From contig NZ_LMMV01000012.1 of assembly GCF_001422405.1 (NCBI RefSeq), forward strand, positions 722,830 to 786,829: DNA of 64,000 bases, read 5' to 3'. How positions within the stretch are numbered: the first letter of the stretch is position 1; the number at the start of each line of letters is the position of its first letter. The notes beneath the pieces are model-generated. The model worked only from the letters and a program-made list of their open reading frames with translations, did no database searches and was not told where the DNA came from. This document shows positions 47,750 through 57,636 of the stretch, piece by piece. This DNA is from Pseudorhodoferax sp. Leaf267. GTDB lineage: Bacteria; Pseudomonadota; Gammaproteobacteria; Burkholderiales; Burkholderiaceae_C. The position numbers were made by a program, and so were the translations under genes.

Positions 47750-49600
47750 TCAAGAGAGCGAGGCCTTGCGCACCGCGAACTGGCGCAGGATCAGCTCGCG
47801 TTCCTGGCCGATGCGGGCCGGGTCGGAGGGCGGCAAGGTCCGCAGCCGCTTCAATTCCTCGTTGATCACGTCCAGATGGAGCTTGACCAGCGTGGCCCGC
47901 ACATCGGCCAGCGGCACATCCTCGATTTCGATCACGCGGCCCATGGGCTGCAGGCCGTCCTGGGCCACCAGCCTGCGTGCGATCGCCTCAAACGGCTGCT
48001 CCTGGATGCCGATGTCCAGCGCCGCCCAGGGTTGCGGGCCATGCTCGTGCACCTGCTGGTCCGTCCAGCGAAACAGATCGCCGTAGGGCCCTTCGAGCGA
48101 GCAGAGCAGGTCGTGGTCGGCGCCGTTCAATCCTTCCCATAGGCTGGTGTTGCGCAGCACCAGCGTGGCGACATGGCTGGCGTAGGCGTCGATCGACGGC
48201 CGGGCCGCCAGGCGGGTGCGTGAGCCATAGGCGCGCTCGCCGCCGGTGTCCTTGCGACTGGGCTTGCGCCGCGGCCTGGCCTCGGCGGGGGCAGCCTTGG
48301 GCTCCCACAGTTCGCCGAGTTCGCGCGGGTCGAGCTGCACGAGTTCCGCGATGTCGCCCAGCAGCTGGCGCTTCAGCGCGCCGTCCGGCAGCTGGGACCA
48401 CAGCGGCTTGGCATTGCTGGCCAGGTGCGCACGGCCCTCGGCGGATTGCAGGTCGCAGCCTTCGCGCGCGACGTCGATCAGGAAACGCGACAGCGGCACG
48501 GCGTCGCCCACGCACAGCGCAAACGCGTCCTGGCCGTGCGCGCGGATGTAGCTGTCGGGGTCGTGCTCGGCCGGCAGGAACAGGAACTTCACGCTGCGCA
48601 CGTCGGTCGCGTAGGGCAGGGCACCTTCCAGCGCCTTGCGCGCTGCGCGCCGGCCGGCGGCGTCACCGTCGAAGCTGAAGACGACCGTGTCCGTGAAGCG
48701 GAACAGCTTGTGCACGTGGTCCGGCGTGCAGGCCGTTCCCAGGGTGGCCACTGCATTCGGGAAACCCAGCTGCGCCAGCGCAACCACGTCCATGTAGCCC
48801 TCGGTGACCAGCACGTAGCCCGCCTCGCGCAGGGCGTCGCGCGCTTCGTACAGGCCGTACAGCTCCCGGCCCTTGCTGAACACGGGCGTTTCCGGTGAGT
48901 TCAGGTATTTGGGCTTCTCGTCGCCCAGCACCCGGCCGCCGAAGCCGATGCACTCGCCCTTGACGTTGCGGATGGGGAACATCAGCCGGTCGCGGAAGCG
49001 GTCGTAGCGCTTCTCGTCGGCCGCGTCCTCGGTGTTCAGGATCACCAGGCCGCTGTCGACCAGCAGCGGGTCGTCGTAGTGCGGGAACACACTGGCCAGG
49101 TTGCGCCAGCCCTCGGGCGCATAGCCCAGGCCGAAGCGCTTGGCGACCTGGCCCGACAGGCCGCGGCGCTTGCAGTAGTCGATGGCGCGGCTCGACTGCT
49201 TGAGCTGCTGGCGCCAGGATTCGCCGGCCTTCTCCAGCACGTCGTTCAGCGTGGCCTGCCGCTGGCGCTGCTCGCTGGCGCGCTGGCGTTCCTCGGGCGA
49301 GCTGTCGTCGTCTGGAACGGTCAGTCCGACCTGCTGGGCCAGGTCCTGCACGGCTTCGCGAAAGCCCGCGCCCGTGTGTTCCATCAGGAAGCTCACGGCA
49401 TTGCCGTTCTTGCCGCAGCCGAAGCAGTGGTAGAACTGCTTGCTGGGGCTGACGGAGAACGACGGCGACTTCTCGCCGTGGAAGGGGCACAGCCCCATGA
49501 AGTTGGCGCCGCCCTTTTTCAACTGCACATAGCGGCCGACCACCTCGACCACGTCGACGCGGGCGAGGAGTTCCTGGACGAAGGACTGGGGGATGGCCAC
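47750..49600 (-). CDS. dnaG: DNA primase
   Basis: A 616-residue primase that makes RNA primers for replication. The CHC2 zinc motif has Cys38/His41 ([10 protein letters not shown]) and Cys59/Cys62 ([10 protein letters not shown]). The catalytic TOPRIM core has [11 protein letters not shown] and [11 protein letters not shown]. The C-terminal part from about residue 430 is the DnaB-helicase interaction domain. It is followed by rpoD, as in the classic rpsU-dnaG-rpoD block, but rpsU is not directly upstream; an unrelated SDR gene is. Length is normal. Confidence 0.97.
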   Translation of the reverse strand: MAIPQSFVQELLARVDVVEVVGRYVQLKKGGANFMGLCPFHGEKSPSFSVSPSKQFYHCFGCGKNGNAVSFLMEHTGAGFREAVQDLAQQVGLTVPDDDSSPEERQRASEQRQRQATLNDVLEKAGESWRQQLKQSSRAIDYCKRRGLSGQVAKRFGLGYAPEGWRNLASVFPHYDDPLLVDSGLVILNTEDAADEKRYDRFRDRLMFPIRNVKGECIGFGGRVLGDEKPKYLNSPETPVFSKGRELYGLYEARDALREAGYVLVTEGYMDVVALAQLGFPNAVATLGTACTPDHVHKLFRFTDTVVFSFDGDAAGRRAARKALEGALPYATDVRSVKFLFLPAEHDPDSYIRAHGQDAFALCVGDAVPLSRFLIDVAREGCDLQSAEGRAHLASNAKPLWSQLPDGALKRQLLGDIAELVQLDPRELGELWEPKAAPAEARPRRKPSRKDTGGERAYGSRTRLAARPSIDAYASHVATLVLRNTSLWEGLNGADHDLLCSLEGPYGDLFRWTDQQVHEHGPQPWAALDIGIQEQPFEAIARRLVAQDGLQPMGRVIEIEDVPLADVRATLVKLHLDVINEELKRLRTLPPSDPARIGQERELILRQFAVRKASLS

Positions 49601-49644
49601 GGGGCGAGCTTAGCCGGCCGGGCGACGGCGCCGGGGTCGAAGGG

Positions 49645-50403
49645 TCAACGCGGCGCCAGGCGGATCGCGCCGTCCAGGCGGATGACCTCGCCGTTCAACA
49701 TGTCGTTCTCGAAGATGTGCACGGCCAACCGGGCGTAGTCCTCGGGCGTGCCCAGGCGCGAAGGGAAGGGCACGCTGGCGGCTAGCGCGTCCTGCACCTC
49801 TTGCGGCATGCCGAACAGCATCGGTGTGCCGAAGATGCCGGGCGCGATGGTCATGTTGCGGATGCCGGTCTTGGCCAGGTCGCGTGCGATCGGCAGCGTC
49901 ATGCCGACGATGCCGCCCTTGGACGCGCTGTAGGCAGCTTGGCCGATTTGGCCGTCGTAGGCCGCGACCGAGGCCGTGGAAATCAGCACACCGCGCTCGC
50001 CGGTGGCTTCTGGCACGTTCTTGCCCATGGCCTCGGCAGCCAGCCGGATCATGTTGAAGCTGCCGAGCAGGTTGACCGTCAGCGTCTTGTGGAAAACCCC
50101 CAGGCTGTGCGCACCGTTCTTGCCCACCGTCTTCTCGGCCGGCGCGATGCCGGCGCAGTTGACCAGACCCATGAGCTTGCCCAAGGCAACGGCCTGCGCC
50201 ACGGCGGCCTGGCCGTCGGCCTCCTGGCTCACGTCGCAGCGCACGAAGGCGCCGCCGATGTCCCGCGCCACAGCCTCGCCCTTGTCCGCCTGCATGTCGG
50301 CGATGACGACCTTGCCGCCCTTGGCGGCCAGCATGCGCGCCGTGCCTTCGCCCAGGCCCGATGCGCCGCCGGTGACGATGAAGACCTTGCCTGCGATGTC
50401 CAT
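49645..50403 (-). CDS. SDR family 3-hydroxyacyl-CoA dehydrogenase (HSD10-like)
   Basis: A 252-residue short-chain dehydrogenase. The cofactor motif is [10 protein letters not shown] (residues 11-20), [14 protein letters not shown] follows the fourth strand, [13 protein letters not shown] gives the catalytic Ser and YSASKGG the Tyr and Lys. [11 protein letters not shown] and the [15 protein letters not shown]-like segment are typical of type II 3-hydroxyacyl-CoA dehydrogenase (HSD17B10). It would act in branched-chain amino acid or fatty acid oxidation. A perfect TTGACGT-AA-ACGTCAA dyad lies 20 bases upstream of the start. Confidence 0.88.
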   Translation of the reverse strand: MDIAGKVFIVTGGASGLGEGTARMLAAKGGKVVIADMQADKGEAVARDIGGAFVRCDVSQEADGQAAVAQAVALGKLMGLVNCAGIAPAEKTVGKNGAHSLGVFHKTLTVNLLGSFNMIRLAAEAMGKNVPEATGERGVLISTASVAAYDGQIGQAAYSASKGGIVGMTLPIARDLAKTGIRNMTIAPGIFGTPMLFGMPQEVQDALAASVPFPSRLGTPEDYARLAVHIFENDMLNGEVIRLDGAIRLAPR

Positions 50404-50423
50404 GTGTGCTCCTTCAGTTGACG

Positions 50424-50439
50424 TTGACGTAAACGTCAA
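50424..50439. promoter_or_regulatory. Perfect dyad TTGACGTAAACGTCAA upstream of the HSD10-like gene
   Basis: Seven-base perfect arms with a two-base centre. It lies between the SDR start (50403) and the end of the iron-type binding protein gene (50516), the only place for the SDR promoter. From memory, operators of fatty-acid and branched-chain catabolic regulators in proteobacteria (for example LiuR) have a similar ACGT-centred form; I could not compare directly. Confidence 0.7.
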
Positions 50440-50515
50440 TTATGAATCGTGGCAATCCTGCCGCCCAAACGAAATCGCCGCCCGGGCAGGGCGGCGATCG
50501 TGAGGCGAGAGCGGC

Positions 50516-51556
50516 TTACTGGAAACCGACCCGGTCCAGCATCTGCTGCACCTTCAGCTGGTGCGCGCCGACCGCGCCGATCGGGATGGTCTCGCTCTTG
50601 AACGGCCCGCCGGACATGGCGGTCAGCGCCGGGTTGTTGAACTGCACACCCTTGGCCGCCGGCCACTCGTTGTTGCCATTGGCGAAGTAGTTCTGCGCCT
50701 CCGGGCTGGCCAGGTATTCCAGCAGCTTGATGGCGTTGTCGCGGTTCTTCGCGTGCTTGGCGACGGCGCCGCCGGCGATGTTCAGGTGGGTGCCCCAGGA
50801 GTCCTGGTTCGGGAACACGACGCCTACGCGCTCCGCGACCTTGCGGTCTTCTGGGTTCGACGAGCGGATCAGGCGTGCCAGGTAGTAGCTGTTGGTCACT
50901 CCGACGGCGCATTCGCCGGACGCGACAGCCTTGATCTGGTCGGTGTCGCCGCCCTTGGGGGGGCGCGCCAGGTTGGCGTTCACGCCGCGCAACCATTCCT
51001 CGGCACGCGTCTCGCCCATGTGCTCGGTCACGGCGCCGAAGAGGCTCAGGTTGTAGGGGTGTGAACCCGAACGGATGCAGATCTTGCCCTTGAGTTGGGG
51101 CGAGGCCAGCTTCTCGTAGGTGTCGACATCGCCCTTCTTGATGCTGGTCTTGTCGTAGACGATGACCCGTGCGCGTGTGGAAAAGCCGAACCACGGGATG
51201 CCGCCGTCGGCCGTGGGCTGGGCGCGCAGGTTGGCGGGGATGGCGTCTTCGAGCAGCTTGGAGCGGATCGGCTGGAACAGCCCGTCGGCCTCGCCGCGGT
51301 ACAGCCGCGCGGCGTCGACCAGCAGGATCACGTCGGCAGGCGATGCCGTGCCTTCGGCCTTCAGGCGCGCAATGATGCCGGCGTCGTCGGCGTCCACGCG
51401 GTTGATCTTGATGCCGGTGGCCTTGGTGAAGCCCGTGTAGAGCGCTTCATCGGTGTTGTAGTGGCGGGCGGAATACAGGTTGACGACTTGGTCCTGTGCC
51501 AGCGCCGTGCCGGCCGCGAGCACCAGTGCCATCGCGGAGAGGGCATGTTTCAGCAT
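50516..51556 (-). CDS. Fe(3+) ABC transporter substrate-binding protein
   Basis: A 346-residue periplasmic iron-binding protein of the FutA/FbpA/AfuA type. The signal peptide is ALSAMALVLAAGTALAQ. The mature N terminus VVNLYSARHYNTDEALYTGF is characteristic; Tyr and His in ARHYNTD and the Tyr pair in TNSYYLARL are the likely iron ligands. No permease or ATPase gene is adjacent, so it uses a transporter encoded elsewhere. A weak AATCATT half of a Fur-like box is near 51605, too degenerate to call. Confidence 0.92.
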   Translation of the reverse strand: MLKHALSAMALVLAAGTALAQDQVVNLYSARHYNTDEALYTGFTKATGIKINRVDADDAGIIARLKAEGTASPADVILLVDAARLYRGEADGLFQPIRSKLLEDAIPANLRAQPTADGGIPWFGFSTRARVIVYDKTSIKKGDVDTYEKLASPQLKGKICIRSGSHPYNLSLFGAVTEHMGETRAEEWLRGVNANLARPPKGGDTDQIKAVASGECAVGVTNSYYLARLIRSSNPEDRKVAERVGVVFPNQDSWGTHLNIAGGAVAKHAKNRDNAIKLLEYLASPEAQNYFANGNNEWPAAKGVQFNNPALTAMSGGPFKSETIPIGAVGAHQLKVQQMLDRVGFQ

Positions 51557-51650
51557 GAAGAGGGTCCTTGAGCGTTAGAGCCGGCGATGTTAAGGCCAAA
51601 CGCGAATCATTCTTGTGCAACCTGTCGGCGCGCGGGGCATTGCGGAGAAC

Positions 51651-51677
51651 AAAAAAAGGCCCCGTGCAAACGGGGCC
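51651..51677 (-). terminator. Rho-independent terminator of the phasin gene
   Basis: GGCCCCGT (51658-51665) pairs with ACGGGGCC (51670-51677) around GCAA. On the minus strand it is followed by seven Ts (51651-51657), so it ends the phasin transcript. Confidence 0.9.
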
Positions 51678-51767
51678 CTTGAAGGGATCCCTGAATTCCG
51701 ATGAATTCGAAGAGACCCGAGGAGACAACTCGCGGGAGCGGCAGTGGCCGCTTCCCTGTAGAGCAAT

Positions 51768-52319
51768 TTAGCGCTTCTTGGCAGCAGCGGTAGCGGTCTT
51801 GCCGGCGTTCAGGGCCGAGGTCGACACGGCGTTGAAGTTGGCTTCAGCGACGTCGCTGGCTTGCTTCACGGCCTTTTGCACGGATTCCAGGGCGTTCGTG
51901 CCAGCGGCAACGGCGCTCTTGAAGACGGCGACGGCGGTTTCGGAACCGGCGGGGGCGTTCTTGGCAGCGCTGTCCACAACGGACAGGAACTTCTTCTGGG
52001 CTTCGGTGGCTTGGGCTTCCAGAGCCTTGCTCAGTTCAGCGCCAGTGCCTTGGGCGATTTCGTACACGTGACGGCTGTAGGCAGCGGTCTTTTCAGCCAG
52101 GGGTTGCAGCATGGAAGCTTGCAGGGCCAGCAGCTCTTGCGCGTCCTTGACGGACAGGGCAGCTTGCGTGTGGTCAGCAGCTTCGGCCAGGGCAGCCTTG
52201 GAAGCGGTGACGTTCAGTTCGACCAGCTTTTCCACGCCTTCGAAGGCCTTGGTGGTCAGACCGAACAGGATGTCGAAGTTGGCTTTGTGCGTGGCCAGGA
52301 TTTGTTCAGCGTTCAGCAT
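51768..52319 (-). CDS. phaP: Phasin family protein (PHA granule-associated)
   Basis: A 183-residue phasin. It starts [20 protein letters not shown] and continues with amphipathic helices rich in Ala, including [20 protein letters not shown] and the Lys/Ala tail [12 protein letters not shown]. Phasins coat polyhydroxyalkanoate granules and control their number and size. The start at 52319 has GGAG upstream on the minus strand. A strong terminator follows. Codon use is more uniform here than in its neighbours, as expected for a highly expressed gene. It implies the organism stores PHA. Confidence 0.95.
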   Translation of the reverse strand: MLNAEQILATHKANFDILFGLTTKAFEGVEKLVELNVTASKAALAEAADHTQAALSVKDAQELLALQASMLQPLAEKTAAYSRHVYEIAQGTGAELSKALEAQATEAQKKFLSVVDSAAKNAPAGSETAVAVFKSAVAAGTNALESVQKAVKQASDVAEANFNAVSTSALNAGKTATAAAKKR

Positions 52320-52516
52320 ATGAATCTCCAATAGAGTGTTGATGAAGTTTCTGCTTTGCCGCCCCATCCTGAGGAATGTTGCAGTGCAGCATGGAACGAA
52401 TTATAGGGATGGCGAGACTGCTGGCAAGCCCTTTTTGTTGCGACGCAGCAATCTAGAGGGCGGCTTCTAATTCGCTCGCGAATCGCGCGAACGATGCGCG
52501 CTGGCAGAATTTGCCG

Positions 52517-52984
52517 ATGCCTGCCTCAGCACCCCATTCCGCAGTTCCGGCCCCAGTCCGCGCGCAGGCCCGCCCGCGCGACGACTTCCGGGTGTTCCGC
52601 AGCATCCCGACCCGTTGGGCGGACAACGATGCCTATGGGCACGTCAACAACGTCGTCTACTACAGCTGGTTCGACACGGCGGTCAATGCGCACCTCATCG
52701 AGCAGGGTGCGCTGGACATCGAACGCAGCACCACCATCGGCCTCGTGGTGGAGACCCAATGCCAGTACTTCGCGCCGCTGGCTTTTCCACAAGTGGTCGA
52801 GGCCGGCCTGCGCGTTGCGCGCCTGGGTGCCACCAGCGTGCGCTACGAAGTAGGCCTGTTCGCCCAAGGTGCACCGATGAGCGCGGCGCACGGCCATTTC
52901 GTTCACGTCTATGTAGACCGGGCGACGCGCCGGCCCGTGTCGCTTCCTGCCGCCTTGCTAGCTGTACTGGAGCGCCTGCTCTGA
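52517..52984 (+). CDS. Acyl-CoA thioesterase, 4-hydroxybenzoyl-CoA thioesterase type
   Basis: A 155-residue hot-dog-fold thioesterase. The motif IPTRWADNDAYGHVNNVVYY contains the catalytic Asp of the family, followed by SWFDTAVNAHLI. VVETQCQYFAPLAFPQ and VRYEVGLFAQG are standard later segments. The first 20 residues are Ala/Pro rich and may be a disordered extension. An in-frame TTG two codons upstream is possible. It is divergent from phaP, and the acyl-CoA substrate is not defined by sequence. Confidence 0.9.
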   Translation: MPASAPHSAVPAPVRAQARPRDDFRVFRSIPTRWADNDAYGHVNNVVYYSWFDTAVNAHLIEQGALDIERSTTIGLVVETQCQYFAPLAFPQVVEAGLRVARLGATSVRYEVGLFAQGAPMSAAHGHFVHVYVDRATRRPVSLPAALLAVLERLL

Positions 52985-52990
52985 ACGGCG

Positions 52991-53027
52991 TTCGGGCCGG
53001 ACGGGTTCTCACCCGATCCGGCCCGAA
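52991..53027. terminator. Long hairpin between convergent genes
   Basis: TTCGGGCCGGA (52991-53001) pairs with TCCGGCCCGAA (53017-53027), with an inner CGGGT/ACCCG stem. No T run follows on either strand, so termination would rely on the very stable stem or on Rho. Confidence 0.6.
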
Positions 53028-53081
53028 CTGGCCTGCCCTGCGCCATCGCGCAGCAACCAGGCCTCACCCGGTCAGACGCAA

Positions 53082-53492
53082 TCAGCTGCGCTTGGCCTGG
53101 CCCTTGGCGGCCACGTGGGCAGCCTTGGCGTCCTTCATGCAAACGTCCTTCGTATTGCCAGCCAGTGCATCGCACTTTTGCTTGGCCGTGTCGTAGGCCG
53201 CGTCGGCCTTGGCTTCGATCACCTCGGCGCGGTGCTTGGCGGTAGGCTTGTACTGGGCTTCCAGCTCAGCCTTGGCGACCTTTTCCGTGCCCTTGGCTTC
53301 GCTGGTGCACACGTCCTTGGCGTTGCCAGCCAAGCCGTCGCAGCGTTCCTTGGCCGCCTTGTACTCGGCTTCCACGCGGTCCTTGGCAGCGCTGTATTCC
53401 TCGCGGGTCATGGCGCTGGCCTGCGTGGCGATGCCGAACGACATTGCGATGCACATGGCCATGAGTGGCTTCTTGAATTGGGAGACTTGCAT
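53082..53492 (-). CDS. Exported protein with duplicated Cys-containing repeat
   Basis: A 136-residue exported protein of unknown function, of a type I recall seeing in Burkholderiales. The signal peptide covers residues 1-27 (ending QASA). Two similar units follow: CDGLAGNAKDVCTSEAK (Cys51, Cys62) and CDALAGNTKDVCMKDAK (Cys107, Cys118). Each cysteine pair could form a disulfide in the periplasm. The rest is Ala/Lys/Glu helix. It sits beside a CsbD gene, suggesting a stress context. Confidence 0.82.
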   Translation of the reverse strand: MQVSQFKKPLMAMCIAMSFGIATQASAMTREEYSAAKDRVEAEYKAAKERCDGLAGNAKDVCTSEAKGTEKVAKAELEAQYKPTAKHRAEVIEAKADAAYDTAKQKCDALAGNTKDVCMKDAKAAHVAAKGQAKRS

Positions 53493-53536
53493 GGTGTTCC
53501 TCTCGTCTGGGTTCGTGATGCGCTTGTGGACATCGC

Positions 53537-53761
53537 TTATTGCGACTTCTCGAAGAAGAAGTCAGGGTTGCGGCTGTGCCACTCATCGACCTCGCGTTCG
53601 GCGGCGTCACGCGCAATGCCGTGACGTTCCTGGATGCGTCCGAGAAGCTGCTCACGGCGGCCCTCGATGATGTCCAGGTCGTCGTTGGTCAACTTGCCCC
53701 ATTGCTCCTGGACCTTGCCCTTGAACTGCTTCCAGTTGCCGGCAACCTTGTCTTCGTTCAT
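53537..53761 (-). CDS. CsbD family stress protein
   Basis: A 74-residue CsbD-like protein. MNEDKVAGNWKQFKGKVQEQ and WGKLTNDDLDIIEGRREQLL are characteristic, and the tail GRIQERHGIARDAAEREVDE is the YjbJ-type extension. These proteins are small, hydrophilic and induced by general or osmotic stress; their mechanism is unknown. An ATG at 53761 with GGAGAT upstream is the clear start. A second CsbD gene lies at 61267. Confidence 0.93.
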   Translation of the reverse strand: MNEDKVAGNWKQFKGKVQEQWGKLTNDDLDIIEGRREQLLGRIQERHGIARDAAEREVDEWHSRNPDFFFEKSQ

Positions 53762-54005
53762 ACCGATCTCCTTGTTGTTGAGCGCCCGGCATCTGGTGTG
53801 CCGAACGTGGAATGACTGTACGCGGCGGCGTGTTGCATGGGGGTAGGACGTGCCGGCCAGCGCCCGTAGGCCGGCGCCCCAGCACGCTGACGTGCAATCG
53901 CCGTGACAGCGGGCCGAGGCGCGCCAACGCCCTGCGACAATGCGCGCACACCCAACACCAGCGCCGGATCGGCGCGGAGACAAACCTCAGACCGGCCTGC
54001 ACACC

Positions 54006-55202
54006 ATGATCCTGAACAGCCTTCTCGATACCGATCTCTACAAGTTCACGATGATGCAGGTCGTGTTGCACCAGTTCCCCGGCGCGCAGGTCGAATACCG
54101 CTTCAAGTGCCGCAACGCCATCGCGCTGGCGCCCTATGTCGACGAGATCCGCGAGGAGATCCGCGGCCTGTGCAGCCTGAGCTTCCAGGACGACGAGCTG
54201 GCCTACCTGCGCTCCATGCGCTTCATCAAGAGCGATTTCGTGGACTTCCTGGGCCTGTTCCGGCTCAACGAGAAATACATCGAGGTCACGGCCTTGCCGT
54301 CCGGCGACATCGACATCACGATCCGCGGCCCCTGGCTGCACACCATCCTGTTCGAGATTCCGGTGCTGGCCATCGTCAACGAGGTCTACTTCCGCAACGT
54401 CGCGAAAGACGCCGACCTGGCCCCGGGCCGCGAGCGGCTTCAGCGCAAGATCGCCCAGCTGCACGCGCCAGGCCTGGCCGACTTGAAGATCGCCGATTAC
54501 GGCACGCGCCGGCGCTTCTCCAAGGCCTGGCATGAAGAGGTGCTGCGCCGCCTGAGCGACGGCCTGGGCTGCGGCCCCAGCGGCCAGCTCGCCGGCACCA
54601 GCAACGTGCTGTACGCGATGAAGCTGGGCATGACGCCGCTGGGCACCGTCGCGCACGAATACCTGCAGGCCTGCCAGGCGCTGGGCCCGCGGCTGCGCGA
54701 CAGCCAGGTCTTCGCGTTCGATTCCTGGGCCAAGGAATACCGCGGCGACCTGGGCATCGCGCTGTCCGACGTCTATGGCATGAGCGCCTTCCTGCGCGAC
54801 TTCGACCTGTTCTTCTGCAAGCTGTTCGACGGTGCGCGCCACGACAGCGGCGACCCCTTCGCCTGGGGCGAACGACTGATCGAGCATTACCGCAAGAACC
54901 GCGTCGACCCGCACACCAAGACGCTGATCTTCAGCGACGGCCTGACGGTGCCGCGCACCGTCGAGCTGTACCAGCAGTTCCGCGGCCGCTGCCTGCTGGC
55001 CTTTGGCATCGGCACCAACCTCACGAACGACATGGGCGACCCGCCGGACCACGTGCCGCTGCAGATCGTCATCAAGATGGTGCGCTGCAACGGACAGCCC
55101 GTGGCCAAGCTGTCCGACACGCCTTCCAAGAACATGTGCGACGACGAGAAATACCTGGCCTATCTGCGACAGGTGTTCGAGATCGAGCAGCCGGCGGCAT
55201 GA
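54006..55202 (+). CDS. pncB: Nicotinate phosphoribosyltransferase
   Basis: A 398-residue enzyme of the NAD salvage (Preiss-Handler) pathway, joining nicotinate to PRPP with ATP hydrolysis. It starts [20 protein letters not shown]. The phosphorylated histidine is His217 in TVAHEYLQA, and [19 protein letters not shown] and [10 protein letters not shown] bind the phosphoribosyl group. The length is normal. Its stop overlaps the antiporter start by four bases (ATGA). Confidence 0.96.
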   Translation: MILNSLLDTDLYKFTMMQVVLHQFPGAQVEYRFKCRNAIALAPYVDEIREEIRGLCSLSFQDDELAYLRSMRFIKSDFVDFLGLFRLNEKYIEVTALPSGDIDITIRGPWLHTILFEIPVLAIVNEVYFRNVAKDADLAPGRERLQRKIAQLHAPGLADLKIADYGTRRRFSKAWHEEVLRRLSDGLGCGPSGQLAGTSNVLYAMKLGMTPLGTVAHEYLQACQALGPRLRDSQVFAFDSWAKEYRGDLGIALSDVYGMSAFLRDFDLFFCKLFDGARHDSGDPFAWGERLIEHYRKNRVDPHTKTLIFSDGLTVPRTVELYQQFRGRCLLAFGIGTNLTNDMGDPPDHVPLQIVIKMVRCNGQPVAKLSDTPSKNMCDDEKYLAYLRQVFEIEQPAA

Positions 55203-56632
55203 GCGTGGTGCCAGCGGCCAGCGCGCGCATGGCACGCCGTGCAGCCGTCGCCGCCGCCGGGTTCGGCGCGCCGCTGGCCGGGTTCGCAGCCGAGCTGGAT
55301 GGCCGCACGCTCTCGGCCTGGTGGGCGCTGCCGTTTGCCGGCGTGCTGCTGTCGATCGCGCTGTTCCCGCTGGTCGCGATGCGCATCTGGCACCACCACT
55401 ACGGCAAGATCACGGCGGCCTGGACGCTGGCCTTCTTCGTGCCGTTCACGGTGCTGCACGGCACGTCGCTGGCCGGTGCCAGCCTGGTGCATGCGCTGGT
55501 GGCCGAGTACATCCCCTTCATCGTGCTGCTGACCGCCCTGTTCACGGTGGCTGGCGGCATCTACATCCGCGGCAACCTGCATGGCAGCCCGCTGCTGAAC
55601 ACCGCTCTGCTGGCCATCGGTGCCGTGCTGGCCAGCTTCATGGGCACGACCGGGGCCTCCATGCTGCTGATCCGCCCGCTGGTGCGTGCCAACGACAACC
55701 GCCGTCACAGGGCGCATGTGGTCGTTTTCTTCATCTTCATCGTCTCCAACATCGGCGGCTCGTTGACGCCGCTGGGCGATCCGCCGCTGTTCCTGGGGTT
55801 CCTCAAGGGCGTGGAGTTCTTCTGGACCCTGCGCAACATCCTGCCCGAGACCGCCTTCATGCTGGCCTGCCTGCTGGCGATCTTCTTCGTGCTGGACAGC
55901 TGGTTCTACCGGCGCGAAGGCGTGCTGCCGCGCGACCCGACGCCCGACACGTCTCGCATCGGCTTCGACGGCGGGATCAACTTCGTGCTGCTGCTGCTCG
56001 TCGTGGCGCTGGTGCTCATGAGCGGCCTGTGGCGCTCGCCCGTGGTGTTCGATGTGTTCGGCACGCCGCTGCCCCTTCCTTCGCTCGCGCGCGACATCGG
56101 CCTGGTCGCGGTGACGCTGCTGTCGCTCAAGCTCACGGCCGCACAGGTGCATGCGGACAACCAGTTCTCCTGGGGCCCCATGGTGGAGGTCGCCAAGCTG
56201 TTCGCCGGCATCTTCCTGACCATCATCCCCGTGATCGCCATGCTGCGCGCCGGCGTGGACGGCCCCTTCGGCGCCGTGGTGGCGGCCGTGACCCGGCCCG
56301 ACGGCCAGCCCGACCCGGCCATGTACTTCTGGGCCACGGGCCTGCTGAGCTCTTTCCTGGACAACGCGCCGACCTACCTGGTGTTCTTCAACACGGCCGG
56401 GGGCGACGCGCAGCAGCTCATGACCACGCTGGCGCCCACGCTGGCCGCGATCTCGGCCGGCGCCGTGTTCATGGGCGCCAACTCGTACATCGGCAACGCA
56501 CCCAACCTCATGGTCAAGGCCATCGCCGAAGAGCGCGGTGTCGCCATGCCGAGCTTCTTCGGCTACATGGCGTGGTCGTGCGCGGTGCTGGTGCCGCTGT
56601 TCGTCGTCCTCACCTTCCTGTTCTTCGTCTGA
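55199..56632 (+). CDS. NhaD-type sodium:proton antiporter / citrate transporter-like protein
   Basis: A 477-residue inner-membrane protein with about 12 hydrophobic segments. [20 protein letters not shown] and [15 protein letters not shown] match the conserved parts of NhaD and related ion-transporter-superfamily antiporters. The [20 protein letters not shown] segment is also typical. It probably exchanges sodium for protons. The N-terminal 45 residues resemble a cleavable or first membrane segment ([20 protein letters not shown]). It is coupled to pncB by an ATGA overlap, an unusual pairing. A dehydrogenase gene starts nine bases later. Confidence 0.88.
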   Translation: MSVVPAASARMARRAAVAAAGFGAPLAGFAAELDGRTLSAWWALPFAGVLLSIALFPLVAMRIWHHHYGKITAAWTLAFFVPFTVLHGTSLAGASLVHALVAEYIPFIVLLTALFTVAGGIYIRGNLHGSPLLNTALLAIGAVLASFMGTTGASMLLIRPLVRANDNRRHRAHVVVFFIFIVSNIGGSLTPLGDPPLFLGFLKGVEFFWTLRNILPETAFMLACLLAIFFVLDSWFYRREGVLPRDPTPDTSRIGFDGGINFVLLLLVVALVLMSGLWRSPVVFDVFGTPLPLPSLARDIGLVAVTLLSLKLTAAQVHADNQFSWGPMVEVAKLFAGIFLTIIPVIAMLRAGVDGPFGAVVAAVTRPDGQPDPAMYFWATGLLSSFLDNAPTYLVFFNTAGGDAQQLMTTLAPTLAAISAGAVFMGANSYIGNAPNLMVKAIAEERGVAMPSFFGYMAWSCAVLVPLFVVLTFLFFV

Positions 56633-56641
56633 AAGGTTTCC

Positions 56642-57628
56642 ATGTCCAAGCCCGCCGTCCTTGTCGCCCGTGCCGTGTTCCCCGAAGTGCTGGAGCGTCT
56701 GTCGCAGCACTTCGAGGTCAGCAGCAACCAGGCCGATGACACCTGGTCGGCCGACGAGCTGGCGGCGCGGCTGGCCGGCCAGCAGGGCGTGTTCACCACC
56801 GCCAGCGAGCGCATCGACGCGGCCCTGCTGGCGCGCTGCCCGGAACTCAAGATCGCCGCCAACATGGCGGTCGGCTACAACAATTTCGACCTGGACGCCA
56901 TGACCGCGCGTGGCGTGCTGGCCACCAACGCGCCCGATGTGCTGACCGAGACCACGGCCGACTTCGGCTTCGCCCTGCTGATGGCCACGGCCCGTCGCAT
57001 CGCCGAGAGCGAACACTACCTGCGCGCCGGCCAGTGGACCAAGTGGAGCTACGACCTCTTCGCCGGCAGCGACATCCATGGCGCCACGCTGGGCATCCTG
57101 GGCATGGGCCGCATCGGCCAGGGCATCGCCCGGCGCGGCGCGCATGGCTTCGGCATGGACGTGATCTACCACAACCGTTCGCGCCTCACACCTGCGCTGG
57201 AAGCCGAGTGCAAGGCCCGCTACGTGAGCAAGGAGGAGCTGCTGCGCCAGGCCGACCACCTGGTGCTGGTGCTGCCGTACTCCGCCGCATCGCACCACGC
57301 CATCGGCGCGGCCGAGCTCGCACAGATGAAGCCCACGGCCACGCTGGTCAACATCGCGCGTGGCGGCATCGTGGACGACGCGGCCCTGGCTGCAGCCCTG
57401 CGCGGCAAACGCATCGCTGCAGCCGGCCTGGACGTCTTCGAGGGCGAGCCCGCCGTGCATCCCGGGCTGCTGACCGTGCCCAACGTGGTGCTGACGCCGC
57501 ACATCGCCAGTGCCAGCGTGCCGACCCGCCTGGCCATGGCCAACCTCGCAGCCGACAACCTGATCGGCTACCTGACGCAGGGCAAGCCGCTGACCCCGCT
57601 GAACGACGCCGTGCTGGCCAAGGGCTGA
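56642..57628 (+). CDS. 2-hydroxyacid dehydrogenase (glyoxylate/hydroxypyruvate reductase type)
   Basis: A 328-residue D-2-hydroxyacid dehydrogenase. The Rossmann motif is LGILGMGRIGQGIARRG and the NADPH-type sequence YHNRSRL follows. The catalytic Arg is in VNIARGGIVDD, the Glu in FEGEPAVHP and the His in TPHIASASVPTR. The N-terminal MAVGYNNFDLDAM segment is typical of the GhrB/GRHPR branch. It is the most GhrB-like of the three paralogues in this window. It lies nine bases after the antiporter and eight before rmuC, so they probably share a transcript. Confidence 0.92.
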   Translation: MSKPAVLVARAVFPEVLERLSQHFEVSSNQADDTWSADELAARLAGQQGVFTTASERIDAALLARCPELKIAANMAVGYNNFDLDAMTARGVLATNAPDVLTETTADFGFALLMATARRIAESEHYLRAGQWTKWSYDLFAGSDIHGATLGILGMGRIGQGIARRGAHGFGMDVIYHNRSRLTPALEAECKARYVSKEELLRQADHLVLVLPYSAASHHAIGAAELAQMKPTATLVNIARGGIVDDAALAAALRGKRIAAAGLDVFEGEPAVHPGLLTVPNVVLTPHIASASVPTRLAMANLAADNLIGYLTQGKPLTPLNDAVLAKG

Positions 57629-57636
57629 TCCGGCGG

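Noticed and set aside
51590-51625. Possible Fur box upstream of the iron-binding protein
   Set aside because: Only the AATCATT half resembles the 19-bp consensus; the other half matches poorly, so I did not list it.
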